Assembly: GCF_900094885.1 (NCBI RefSeq)
Contig: NZ_FMBL01000002.1
Span: forward strand, 1-64,000
Length of the DNA stretch: 64,000 bases
Source of the DNA: Bifidobacterium commune
GTDB lineage: Bacteria; Actinomycetota; Actinomycetes; Actinomycetales; Bifidobacteriaceae
Direction of reading: 5' to 3'
Below, piece after piece: positions 8,566 through 15,847 of the stretch. The notes beneath the pieces are model-generated. The model was not told where the DNA came from. It was given only the letters and a program-made list of their open reading frames with translations, and did not search any database. Positions within the stretch are counted from its first letter, which is position 1, and the number at the start of each line of letters is the position of its first letter. The position numbers and the translations under genes were made by a program.

Positions 8566-8827
8566 TGCGAAATTAAAAGCACAGGGGATACCAGCGGTGA
8601 CTTTGAATCCCACTCCTTCAAGGCAGGGCACTTTCGATCATGAAAAAGCCCAACGCGTAAACTTTTGCGTCACACAACCCGCATCTATAAAACATCTTAG
8701 CTCGGCGGAAAAGCTCAATTAAATACATAGGCGCAAAAGGCACAAAAGACGGAATCGCGATACTAAGTAACAACGTCACACACGATTTAGCAGAGGGGGA
8801 AAACTTAATGGCGCGAGCATGCATGCT
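8566..8827. other. Intergenic stretch without a supportable gene
   Basis: Together with the RNA element and promoters this makes a 530-bp gap between cas3 and the small membrane genes. Short ORFs cross it on both strands but have no recognisable domain or good ribosome site. A 14-bp palindrome, GAGCATGCATGCTC, sits at its right edge just after the stop of the minus-strand membrane gene and may help end that transcript. Confidence 0.4.
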
Positions 8828-9160
8828 CTAACCTTCATCCAAAACAGAGTCATTATCAACTGACACAAATACTTTTTTGCGCTTATAAACGCTAGCTATG
8901 AAAACAGCAATAGTGCAAAATATGATAGATGCAATCAACAGCAAAAGCACCACCTGCATATTGCCCACTCCAAGGTGCATCGTAACTCCATTTGAAGAAG
9001 GTGTCGTTTGGAAGTAAACGGCTCCCCAAAGTGCATCCGTACGCTGTTTAATATCGCCAGTGGTAGAAAACATAGCATAAATGAGTCCTCCTGCCAAAAT
9101 CATAAGCCAGAGGGCTATAGCCGCACAGATAGCTGTAAGAATATGCTTAGCTGTGTTCAT
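8828..9160 (-). CDS. Small two-helix membrane protein of unknown function
   Basis: A protein of about 110 residues with two predicted membrane segments: HILTAICAAIALWLMILAGG near the N-terminus and QVVLLLLIASIIFCTIAVFI near the C-terminus. A polar loop of about 45 residues joins them, and a basic-acidic tail follows. The start at 9160 (MNTAKH) has a good site (AAAGGAG, 8 nt upstream); a longer reading from 9193 lacks one. The upstream membrane gene ends at 9147, so the two overlap by 14 bp and are probably co-translated. I do not recognise the family. The position between the CRISPR region and tRNA-Ser suggests accessory content. Confidence 0.6.
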   Translation of the reverse strand: MNTAKHILTAICAAIALWLMILAGGLIYAMFSTTGDIKQRTDALWGAVYFQTTPSSNGVTMHLGVGNMQVVLLLLIASIIFCTIAVFIASVYKRKKVFVSVDNDSVLDEG

Positions 9161-9464
9161 ATCGGACACTCCTTTGATGTGCGTATATACCAAAAATAGA
9201 ATAGAGAACCATTATCAGCAATATAATTATTAAGAAGATAACAAGAGATATACCACTCAAATTAAGCAGGCCTACAGCAAAAAGAAGCAAGGCGCCGACG
9301 AGCATAAGAAAAGCAAATCCAATGATGCTAGCGATTGGATTATGCTTAGTCATAGGAAAGAGAATGCCCAGCATAGTACAGATAATTGTACCAGCAATAA
9401 TCACAAGATATGATTGAAAAAGTCGCTTGCGCAACGAAAAATGCCATTCCACAAGGAATGGCAT
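9147..9464 (-). CDS. Small multi-helix membrane protein; N-terminus supplied by the 60-bp repeat
   Basis: About 105 residues with a basic N-terminus (SLRKRLFQS) and three hydrophobic segments (YLVIIAGTIICTMLGILF, ASIIGFAFLMLVGALLLFAV, LVIFLIIILLIMVLYSIF). The first 18 or so codons lie inside the second copy of the 60-bp repeat, and the ATG at 9464 has no nearby ribosome site; GGAGG is some 35 nt away. The original start may have been displaced by insertion of the repeat. It overlaps the next membrane gene. No family recognised; whether the protein is made is uncertain. Confidence 0.45.
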   Translation of the reverse strand: MPFLVEWHFSLRKRLFQSYLVIIAGTIICTMLGILFPMTKHNPIASIIGFAFLMLVGALLLFAVGLLNLSGISLVIFLIIILLIMVLYSIFGIYAHQRSVRYEHS

Positions 9465-9471
9465 TTCAATC
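9412..9471 (+). repeat. 60-bp exact direct repeat, copy 2
   Basis: Same 60 bp as 8506-8565, beginning at the GATTGAAAA handle but without the repeat-like stem in front. It covers the start of a minus-strand membrane-protein ORF. Sequence on either side is unrelated to that of copy 1. Confidence 0.95.
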
Positions 9472-9654
9472 GGCAGAGCAAGAATCCTATTCAGTCCATC
9501 CTCCAACCCAACGGACTTTCAACCCTATTTTTCACTAATACGCGCAACACCTCTATCAACGTTGGCAATCTGCCGAAAATAAACAGCCCCTGCAGAATCA
9601 TTTGCAATGTAAACAGGACAAAAGTTGAGAGGGAATACAGCTAGAATCGTTGAA

Positions 9655-9690
9655 TTAAAAATGGGTTCCAGATAATCACCCGGAACCCAT
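9655..9690 (-). terminator. Terminator after tRNA-Ser(UGA)
   Basis: A 9-bp stem (ATGGGTTCC with GGAACCCAT) is followed on the minus strand by TTTT. It lies 9 bp beyond the 3' end of the tRNA gene. Confidence 0.75.
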
Positions 9691-9698
9691 TTACAAAG

Positions 9699-9783
9699 CG
9701 GACAGGGCGAGATTCGAACTCGCGGAGGATTGCTCCTCAACGGTTTTCAAGACCGTCTCTTTCGACCGCTCAGACACCTGTCC
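9699..9783 (-). tRNA. tRNA-Ser (anticodon UGA)
   Basis: Read on the minus strand, a 7-bp acceptor stem (GGACAGG with CCTGTCC) and G discriminator frame an 85-nt class II tRNA with a long variable arm. The anticodon loop is CTTGAAA, giving UGA. The T arm carries GTTCGAATC. CCA is not encoded. The seryl-tRNA synthetase gene lies about 380 bp upstream. Confidence 0.95.
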
Positions 9784-10085
9784 ATGTTGCGCAAGCCGAC
9801 ATACATCGAAAAACGCAACTCAAGAATTATAGCAACCTCCCGCAGACAGGCCACGGCACGGAACGCAGACGGGAACGCAGGCAAGAACAAAGATGGTAGC
9901 TCTCGTCTATCAGCCGGAGACAAGAAACCACAATAAACGCGATTCCAAAATCCGAACCAGACTAGCCGGACGATGCCCCCCCCCAAACCACAATCCCCAA
10001 AACCTAACCGAAACACGAACCAAGAATTGACACAGTCGGCACAGGCCACATCACTCTCTGACGCCAAAAGAACGAGCCATAGACC
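9784..10085. other. Intergenic stretch between serS terminator and tRNA-Ser
   Basis: About 300 bp with no credible gene on either strand. It holds a run of nine C residues around 9975 and must contain the tRNA promoter. The long plus-strand ORF that enters here is antisense to serS. Confidence 0.4.
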
Positions 10086-10126
10086 AAAAAGAACCCGCCG
10101 ACAATCACAAAGATTGCGACGGGTTC
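10086..10126 (-). terminator. serS terminator
   Basis: GAACCCG pairs with CGGGTTC across an inner loop, and the minus strand continues with TTTTT (10086-10090). It lies about 35 bp after the serS stop. Confidence 0.75.
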
Positions 10127-10161
10127 AAAACATCACGAAAAATAAATCGTCAGTAAGAGCC

Positions 10162-11448
10162 TCAGGCTTCCCACTTGGTCGGCTCGATGACCTCGCGACC
10201 ACCCATGTAAGGGCGCATGGCCTTCGGAATCTCGATAGCACCGTCCTTCTGCTGGTGGTTCTCAAGAATCGCGACCAGCCAACGCGTGGTGGCCAGCGTG
10301 CCGTTCAGCGTCGATACCGGACGAGTCGAACCGCCCTCGGTGCGCTCACGCACATTGAGGCGCCGCGCCTGGTATTCCGTACAGTTCGAGGTGGACGTAA
10401 GCTCGCGGTAACGGCCCTGCGTCGGCACCCAAGCCTCGTTGTCGAACTTGCGTGCGGCCGAAGAACCCAGATCGCCGGCGGCGGTGTCGATCGTGCGATA
10501 CGGCACTTCGACCTTGGCGAGCATCTGCTCCTCCATGCTCAGCAACTGCTGGTGCATCTCGCGGGATTCCTCCTGCTTGCAGTAGACGAACATCTCCACC
10601 TTATCGAACTGGTGAACACGGATGATACCGGCCGTATCCTTCCCAGCAGAACCGGCCTCACGGCGGTAGCAGCTCGACCAGCCCGTGTATTTCAGCGGCC
10701 CGTTGGAAAGGTCCAGGATTTCGTTCTCGTGCATACCCGCGAGCGCCACTTCGGACGTACCAACCAAGTACTGGTCGTCAGGTTCGCGCAGGCGGTAGAT
10801 CTCGTCAGCATGCGAATTGAGGAAGCCGGTGCCGGCCATGACTTCGGGGCGCACCAGCGTCGGCGTAATAGCGAGCGTGAAGCCGTTTTCCTCGGCCTGA
10901 TCGACGGCCATGGTGAGCATCGCGATCTGCATACGTGCAACGGCGCCGCGCAGGAAGTAGAAGCGCGATCCGGATACCTTGACGCCACGGCGCATGTCGA
11001 TGCCGGCAACGCCCTCACCCAACGTCAGGTGGTCCTTGGGTTCGAATCCCTCAGCATTGAAATCACGCGGGGTACCGACCTTACGAACCACCACGTAATC
11101 ATCCTCGCCACCTTCCGGAGCTTCAGGGTCGACGATGTTGGAGAACTGCCACATGGCCTTGGTGTAAGCCGCAGAGGCATCGTCCGAAACCTTCTTGTAT
11201 TCGGCAACCTTGTTGGCAAGTTCCTTTGTTTGAGCCAAAAGTGCAGCCTTCTCGTCAGGAGCGGCCTGGGCGACCTTCTTGCCCATGGCCTTCTGGCTGG
11301 CACGCGCGTCTTCGTACGATTTCAGCGATGTACGGCGAACCTCGTCCTGCTTGAGGACCTCATCGACGAGTTCGACAGATTCTCCGCGTTTACGCTGTGA
11401 TTCGCGCACGACATCAGGGTGTTCACGAATGAATTGGATATCTAGCAT
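10162..11448 (-). CDS. serS: Seryl-tRNA synthetase
   Basis: A 428-residue class II synthetase that charges tRNA-Ser. The N-terminal coiled coil (residues about 20-110, rich in Glu/Lys/Arg) binds the long variable arm of tRNA-Ser. The catalytic domain shows the motif 2 region SSCYRREAGSAGKDTAG followed by RVHQFDKVEMF, and the C-terminal motif 3 region containing STLNGTLATTRWLVAILE. Start MLDIQFIREHPD is the family consensus. A tRNA-Ser gene and a serine-type permease flank it, all on the same strand but each with its own terminator. Confidence 0.97.
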   Translation of the reverse strand: MLDIQFIREHPDVVRESQRKRGESVELVDEVLKQDEVRRTSLKSYEDARASQKAMGKKVAQAAPDEKAALLAQTKELANKVAEYKKVSDDASAAYTKAMWQFSNIVDPEAPEGGEDDYVVVRKVGTPRDFNAEGFEPKDHLTLGEGVAGIDMRRGVKVSGSRFYFLRGAVARMQIAMLTMAVDQAEENGFTLAITPTLVRPEVMAGTGFLNSHADEIYRLREPDDQYLVGTSEVALAGMHENEILDLSNGPLKYTGWSSCYRREAGSAGKDTAGIIRVHQFDKVEMFVYCKQEESREMHQQLLSMEEQMLAKVEVPYRTIDTAAGDLGSSAARKFDNEAWVPTQGRYRELTSTSNCTEYQARRLNVRERTEGGSTRPVSTLNGTLATTRWLVAILENHQQKDGAIEIPKAMRPYMGGREVIEPTKWEA

Positions 11449-11501
11449 TCTTTAAGCCTACTTCCGTAAAAGGACACCGTTCAAACAGCAGCGAAGCGTC
11501 G

Positions 11502-11549
11502 AAGGGCAACGGCAATACCCGCGATGACGGGGCACCACCGTTGCCCTTT
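11502..11549 (-). terminator. Hairpin after the permease gene
   Basis: An 11-bp stem, AAGGGCAACGG with CCGTTGCCCTT, lies just after the permease stop and before serS. It lacks a long U-run, common for actinobacterial terminators. Confidence 0.6.
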
Positions 11550-11565
11550 CGCCCACTAACAAATG

Positions 11566-12912
11566 TCACAGGAACAGTTTGACGATGTTGTAGAAAATCG
11601 CGCTCACGGCAATGATTCCCACAATCACGATGAACACGTTGCTCGCCTTGCCGGAGTATTTCTTGAGCGCTGGCACCTTATGGATGCCATACATCGGCAG
11701 CAGCAACAACACGAAAGCGATCAGCGGACCCGCCATGGTTTCGATCAGGCCGATAGCCGACGGGTTGGCCCAGGCTGTGAACCAGCAGACCAAGAACATC
11801 AGAACACTCACACAAATGTTAAGCGTGCGCTGATTGATGGTGACATTACGCACGTTACCCACCTTGCGTATGATGCCGCCAAGTCCTTCTTCAGCCCCAA
11901 GATAATGCCCGAGGAATGCCTTGAAGATGGAGACGAAAGCAGTGATGGATGCGATCCAGGAGATGGCCGGCGTATTGAGCACGTTGGCCAAGTAGCTGAG
12001 AATGGACACGTTTTCCGCTTTGGCTTTCACCAGATCCCCGGGTGTGAGCGCCAGGTCGCAGCTCAACACAAAGAAGAGCACGACGGTAACCATCAATGGC
12101 TCGCCCACTTTGAGGATACGACCGATCTTCTCATCGGAATACTTGCCGTAACGCTTGCGAACATTGACAGAGAACGGGGAAACGATGGCGGAATGGTCGA
12201 AAGTAAGCACGATCACGGGAATAAGCAGCCAGAAATTAAGCAGGAGTGCGCCAAAGTCGAAACCGCCTGTCGCTGTTTTCGGCAGACTTGAAAGCATGGA
12301 CGGGTTCCATCGAGGAATGAGATAGACCGCGAACCCCACCAGTACGGCGATAACCGGCCACGTCATCCAGCTCATCACCCGGGTGACCGCACCGGTTCCG
12401 CAGGTCATGACAAGAATAAGTGCCCCGATGAGGATGAAGGAAAGCAGCCAGCGCGGGGGTGCCGCAATATGCAGCTGGTTAACCATGAAACTTTGCGCGG
12501 TGTTGGTGATGGAAACCGAATACATCATCAAAATGACCAGAATTTCAAGGAAATAAATGATAGTGAAGGCCATGCCCGGACCGAAACCGAAATGCCGCTC
12601 GACCACATCGGTGATGTCATCGTTGGGATTGTCGGTCGAAAGCACGAATCGACACATCGCCCGATGCGCAAAATAGGCAAGAGGATAGGCTACGGCAAGC
12701 ATGAGCAAAATGCCGAGAATGCCAGCTCCACCCGCATCTATGGGCAGGAACAGCACGCCCGCACCGATTGCCGTACCAAACAAGCTCAGCATCCAACGCG
12801 TATCCTGACTACGCCATTTAAGCGCGACAGCCTTGCCTCTCCGCTCTTGAACGTCTGCATCGATTTGCCCGACGCCTGATTTGGATTGCACCGGATATTC
12901 TTTGTCCGTCAT
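11566..12912 (-). CDS. Serine/threonine-type amino acid permease (HAAAP family, SdaC-like)
   Basis: A 448-residue inner-membrane transporter with about eleven hydrophobic segments. The first, LFGTAIGAGVLFLPIDAGG, is the signature of the hydroxy/aromatic amino acid permease family (SdaC, TdcC). A hydrophilic tail of about 35 residues precedes it. These carriers import serine or threonine by proton or sodium symport. Location upstream of serS and a tRNA-Ser gene makes serine the likely substrate, but that is inference. It has its own terminator hairpin downstream. Confidence 0.85.
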   Translation of the reverse strand: MTDKEYPVQSKSGVGQIDADVQERRGKAVALKWRSQDTRWMLSLFGTAIGAGVLFLPIDAGGAGILGILLMLAVAYPLAYFAHRAMCRFVLSTDNPNDDITDVVERHFGFGPGMAFTIIYFLEILVILMMYSVSITNTAQSFMVNQLHIAAPPRWLLSFILIGALILVMTCGTGAVTRVMSWMTWPVIAVLVGFAVYLIPRWNPSMLSSLPKTATGGFDFGALLLNFWLLIPVIVLTFDHSAIVSPFSVNVRKRYGKYSDEKIGRILKVGEPLMVTVVLFFVLSCDLALTPGDLVKAKAENVSILSYLANVLNTPAISWIASITAFVSIFKAFLGHYLGAEEGLGGIIRKVGNVRNVTINQRTLNICVSVLMFLVCWFTAWANPSAIGLIETMAGPLIAFVLLLLPMYGIHKVPALKKYSGKASNVFIVIVGIIAVSAIFYNIVKLFL

Positions 12913-13381
12913 GGTGATATTGCCACTTTCCCTTTAGTGATGGTGAATTACTTGGTGTTGAATGACGACGGGCATCTACCCGATTCAACCATAGAACACT
13001 TTGCATCACGGGCAGAACATGCCGACGTGGGATGCGATATCGCGAAAACTGGGAAAAGCTAAATCAGTCCGAGATACCACTGCACACGACAGTCGACGAC
13101 AAGCACGATCGACGAGTCGCAAAACGAATGCCCATTACCCGGGTACCAGAAAGGCCGCGCACAGAAGACGCGTTGCCACTGGCCACCATTTCGGGATTGA
13201 ACATGATTCTAAGGGTACTCAAAAATCGCGGAATCACAAAATCCGACGACACATTTTGAGACGACCACGAAAATTCGACAACAACAAGGCAAATGCACCC
13301 CCACTTTAAAGGCGTGTAGGATTCGTTGATTTTTCATCCAGCTTTGGGCGCAACGTCAGCATTGCGCGACACAATAGAGCC
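12913..13381. other. 469-bp divergent intergenic region
   Basis: Separates the permease (minus) from the lipid-kinase-like gene (plus) and must hold both promoters. A two-part inverted repeat, GTTGAAT...ATTCAAC enclosing CGGG/CCCG (12957-12989), lies about 50 bp upstream of the permease start and could act in its leader. No T-box consensus or known riboswitch was recognised. The plus and minus ORFs crossing it have no domain features. Confidence 0.45.
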
Positions 13382-14482
13382 ATGTCTCGAACTGCGCTTT
13401 TCATCATTATCGCCATCATTACGGCTTGCGTTCTCACGATTGCCGCCTTGCTGATGTGGCGCGGATGGAGTCGCTGGCGCAGAGTCCAGCTGCTGAACAA
13501 GCGTGACGACGACCAGGTGAAATACGCCTTCATCATCAACCCGTCCAAACCTCAGGCGGCACGCGCACGAGTTCACATCGAGGAATTCTGCAAGAGCCAT
13601 GACATCGACGACATCGAATTCATCGAGACGACACTCGAACGTGACGGGCTGGCTTGCGCACAGGAAGCACTGAAACACGGAGCCGACGTCTTGGTTGCGG
13701 TAGGCGGCGACGGAACGGTGCGCACCGTGGCAGGCGCTTTGAGCGGCACCCAGCAGACGTTAGGGATCATCCCCATCGGTACGGGCAACCTTTTCGCCCG
13801 CAACATGGGCATCCCCGTCGATGACATGAACGCAGCCCTTGCCATCGCGACTTCACGCGGCGAACGCATGGTGGACACCGGACGTCTGGCCTTGCTGGAC
13901 CATCCCGAGGACGACCATGCCCATGCGTTCCTCATTATCGCGGGTATCGGCTTCGACGCTGACATGATCAGCGATACTGACCCCGAACTCAAGAAGAGCA
14001 TCAGCTGGCTGGCCTACTTCTCCGGCGGAATGAAGAACCTGTTCGCGCCCAAATACCGCGGCGCCATCACGATCACCAAAGCCGACGGCACCTCCCGGAC
14101 CATCGGCGACGTGCATTTCCGTACTTTCCTTGCCGGAAACTGCGGGCAGATTCCCGTTTTCTCGCTGATGCCGGACGCCTCGTTCGACGATGGCCTGCTC
14201 GATTACGAAATCATCGATACCTCCGGAGGTCTTCTGGGATGGATGAACCTTGTCGGCGACGTCGTTCACCAGACGGTGACAGGGAGAGTGGAGCAAAGTT
14301 CGCTTTCCACCAACTCCACCATGGACCAGGTTCAGGGCACCGCAGCCGAAATCAAACTTGAGAAACCGGCGCTGGCTCAGGTTGACGGCGATATGCTCGG
14401 CTCGACAAGCCATATCCGTTTCAGTGTAGAGCCAAGGTCGCTGCGTGTCCGGGTCCCTGCAGCGGAGAACGCCGCGCAGTAA
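13382..14482 (+). CDS. Diacylglycerol kinase-family protein (YegS/BmrU type), membrane-anchored
   Basis: A 366-residue member of the DAGK catalytic domain family. One N-terminal membrane helix (residues 5-25) is followed by the kinase domain. FIINPSKPQA at about 50-59 is the first nucleotide-binding block, GGDGT (108-112) the ATP-binding loop and IIPIGTGNLFARNMGIP the second signature. These enzymes phosphorylate diacylglycerol or related lipids using ATP. The exact lipid cannot be read from sequence. It is encoded alone on the plus strand, convergent with the DUF421 gene. Confidence 0.85.
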   Translation: MSRTALFIIIAIITACVLTIAALLMWRGWSRWRRVQLLNKRDDDQVKYAFIINPSKPQAARARVHIEEFCKSHDIDDIEFIETTLERDGLACAQEALKHGADVLVAVGGDGTVRTVAGALSGTQQTLGIIPIGTGNLFARNMGIPVDDMNAALAIATSRGERMVDTGRLALLDHPEDDHAHAFLIIAGIGFDADMISDTDPELKKSISWLAYFSGGMKNLFAPKYRGAITITKADGTSRTIGDVHFRTFLAGNCGQIPVFSLMPDASFDDGLLDYEIIDTSGGLLGWMNLVGDVVHQTVTGRVEQSSLSTNSTMDQVQGTAAEIKLEKPALAQVDGDMLGSTSHIRFSVEPRSLRVRVPAAENAAQ

Positions 14483-14542
14483 TTCCCGCAGCAGCTCTTT
14501 GCAGCGAAGACTTCTGCTCTGACCTCCCGTTCGGTCTCGTGA

Positions 14543-15178
14543 TTACTTGGCGTACCCGGTCAATTCAACCTTATTGGAGACATACTCTCCGATGTACACA
14601 CCGTTGACACCCTCATAGCCCTGCCTCTTGACTTCGGCCTCAAGCCAGTCCTTGTCACGACCGATGGCGTCCAATACATCCGTATCCATTTGCCCGTCAA
14701 CGATAATCGGCAGACGCAGGCTCTCGTCGCCGTAGCAAATCACCGTAAGTTGGCCATTCTGCTCGAAGTAGGCCTTCAACACCTTAGATGTTTCATAAAC
14801 CCCTTGCGAGCGCAGTTTAAGCATGAGATCGCTGGCGGAGATGCCGTTACGCATGCAGGTCGCCACATCGACCTTGCCGCGCGAAATAAGCATCACCGGA
14901 CGTCCGTCGATGAGCTTCTTTGCGAAGCGGTTGTGTTCCTTGCAGAACTTGATGATCATGCACAGCACCATCCATGTGATGAGTACAAAGACGAACTGAA
15001 GTACAGTAATCTGATCGTTGTAAATCACACCGCCGATGATGGCGCCAAGAACGTAGTTCTGAATCTGGTCCATGGCGCTGGTTGGCGCGAGGTTGGACTT
15101 GCCGAAAAGGTTGATATGGACAATCAAAAATGCGATGCCCACAACGAGTTTGATGATGAGTGTAGCGTTAATCAGCAT
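14543..15178 (-). CDS. DUF421 membrane protein (YetF/YcaP type)
   Basis: 211 residues with three N-terminal membrane segments (LIIKLVVGIAFLIVHI, the YVLGAIIGGVIYN helix, VFVLITWMVLCMII). A cytosolic domain follows with GRPVMLISRGKVD and GISASDLMLKLRSQGV, the pattern of DUF421 proteins. The function is poorly known; some relatives affect spore or stress properties. It follows the DUF3290 gene by 9 bp, a pair often found together, so both are probably one operon. Confidence 0.85.
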   Translation of the reverse strand: MLINATLIIKLVVGIAFLIVHINLFGKSNLAPTSAMDQIQNYVLGAIIGGVIYNDQITVLQFVFVLITWMVLCMIIKFCKEHNRFAKKLIDGRPVMLISRGKVDVATCMRNGISASDLMLKLRSQGVYETSKVLKAYFEQNGQLTVICYGDESLRLPIIVDGQMDTDVLDAIGRDKDWLEAEVKRQGYEGVNGVYIGEYVSNKVELTGYAK

Positions 15179-15187
15179 GACGATTCC

Positions 15188-15628
15188 TTACTTTTCAACC
15201 TTGACGTCGGCAAGCATGTGCGTTTCAGTGAGCGTATACGATGTGTAGTCGGTATTAAGCGTCACCGTATAGTATTTTTTGCCGATTTTGACGATTACAC
15301 CCTGATTGAGGTATTTCGAGTTCACAAGCACGTCGGTTTGTGCAACATGCTGATCTTTTGCAACGTGTTGAACAAAACTAACCATCTGCTCGCTTTTCGC
15401 GCTGGCGGTCTTGTTCTGTTGGAACTGAGTGAAACCGCTGCCGAGCGTGAGCACCACAAGCAACATAGCGATGATGCCGAGATCTCGGTACTTGGTCTTG
15501 AGTCGGTGGCGCAGATAAAGTACGAAGAATGCGACCAGCGCCACGCACAGCACACCGATCAGCACAAAACGAACCACTTGATTGATGCCATGTTGATTTT
15601 GTAGGTAATCAATCCCATAAAATGTCAT
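15188..15628 (-). CDS. DUF3290 membrane protein
   Basis: About 146 residues. Two N-terminal hydrophobic segments (VVRFVLIGVLCVALVAFFVL and LGIIAMLLVVLTLGS) precede a domain of roughly 85 residues that ends in KKYYTVTLNTDYTSYTLTET. Small proteins of this build (DUF3290) are typically encoded next to DUF421 proteins, as here. The start is set at 15628 (MTFYGIDYL), preceded by AAGGGGG; the reading from 15670 lacks such a site. Function unknown; likely a partner subunit of the DUF421 product. Confidence 0.8.
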   Translation of the reverse strand: MTFYGIDYLQNQHGINQVVRFVLIGVLCVALVAFFVLYLRHRLKTKYRDLGIIAMLLVVLTLGSGFTQFQQNKTASAKSEQMVSFVQHVAKDQHVAQTDVLVNSKYLNQGVIVKIGKKYYTVTLNTDYTSYTLTETHMLADVKVEK

Positions 15629-15687
15629 AGAACCCCCTTGTACATGATTGACCTTCAATTCTCCCCACACTTATCGTAGGATTTTTG

Positions 15688-15703
15688 GAGCACGGCCGTG
15701 CTC
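15688..15703. promoter_or_regulatory. 16-bp perfect palindrome between divergent genes
   Basis: GAGCACGGCCGTGCTC reads the same on both strands and lies 60 bp upstream of the DUF3290 start, between it and pgm. It may be an operator or a short hairpin; nothing else in the sequence decides. Confidence 0.35.
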
Positions 15704-15847
15704 TTTACCGCTGAGAGTAAAATTCATACGACATTCCTTTATCGAATGTCTTAATATCCATCGAACCGAACAGCCTTGTTGTGCCATTCTTCGGTAGCTC
15801 GCACAAACTGGCGGTTTGGACCCTGCGTCTGTGGCAAAATGGGAAGC

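Noticed and set aside
8349-8621. 90-codon minus-strand ORF sharing 19 residues with the membrane-protein ORF at 9147-9464
   Set aside because: The shared residues come only from the 60-bp duplication; the rest shows no family and the frame runs through the cas promoter.
9973-11400. 475-codon plus-strand ORF
   Set aside because: Antisense to serS over nearly all of its length; composition is typical of a shadow frame and it has no domain.
12913-13381. Possible T-box or serine riboswitch upstream of the permease
   Set aside because: The conserved T-box bulge and the specifier-loop pattern are not present; only a generic nested hairpin is seen.
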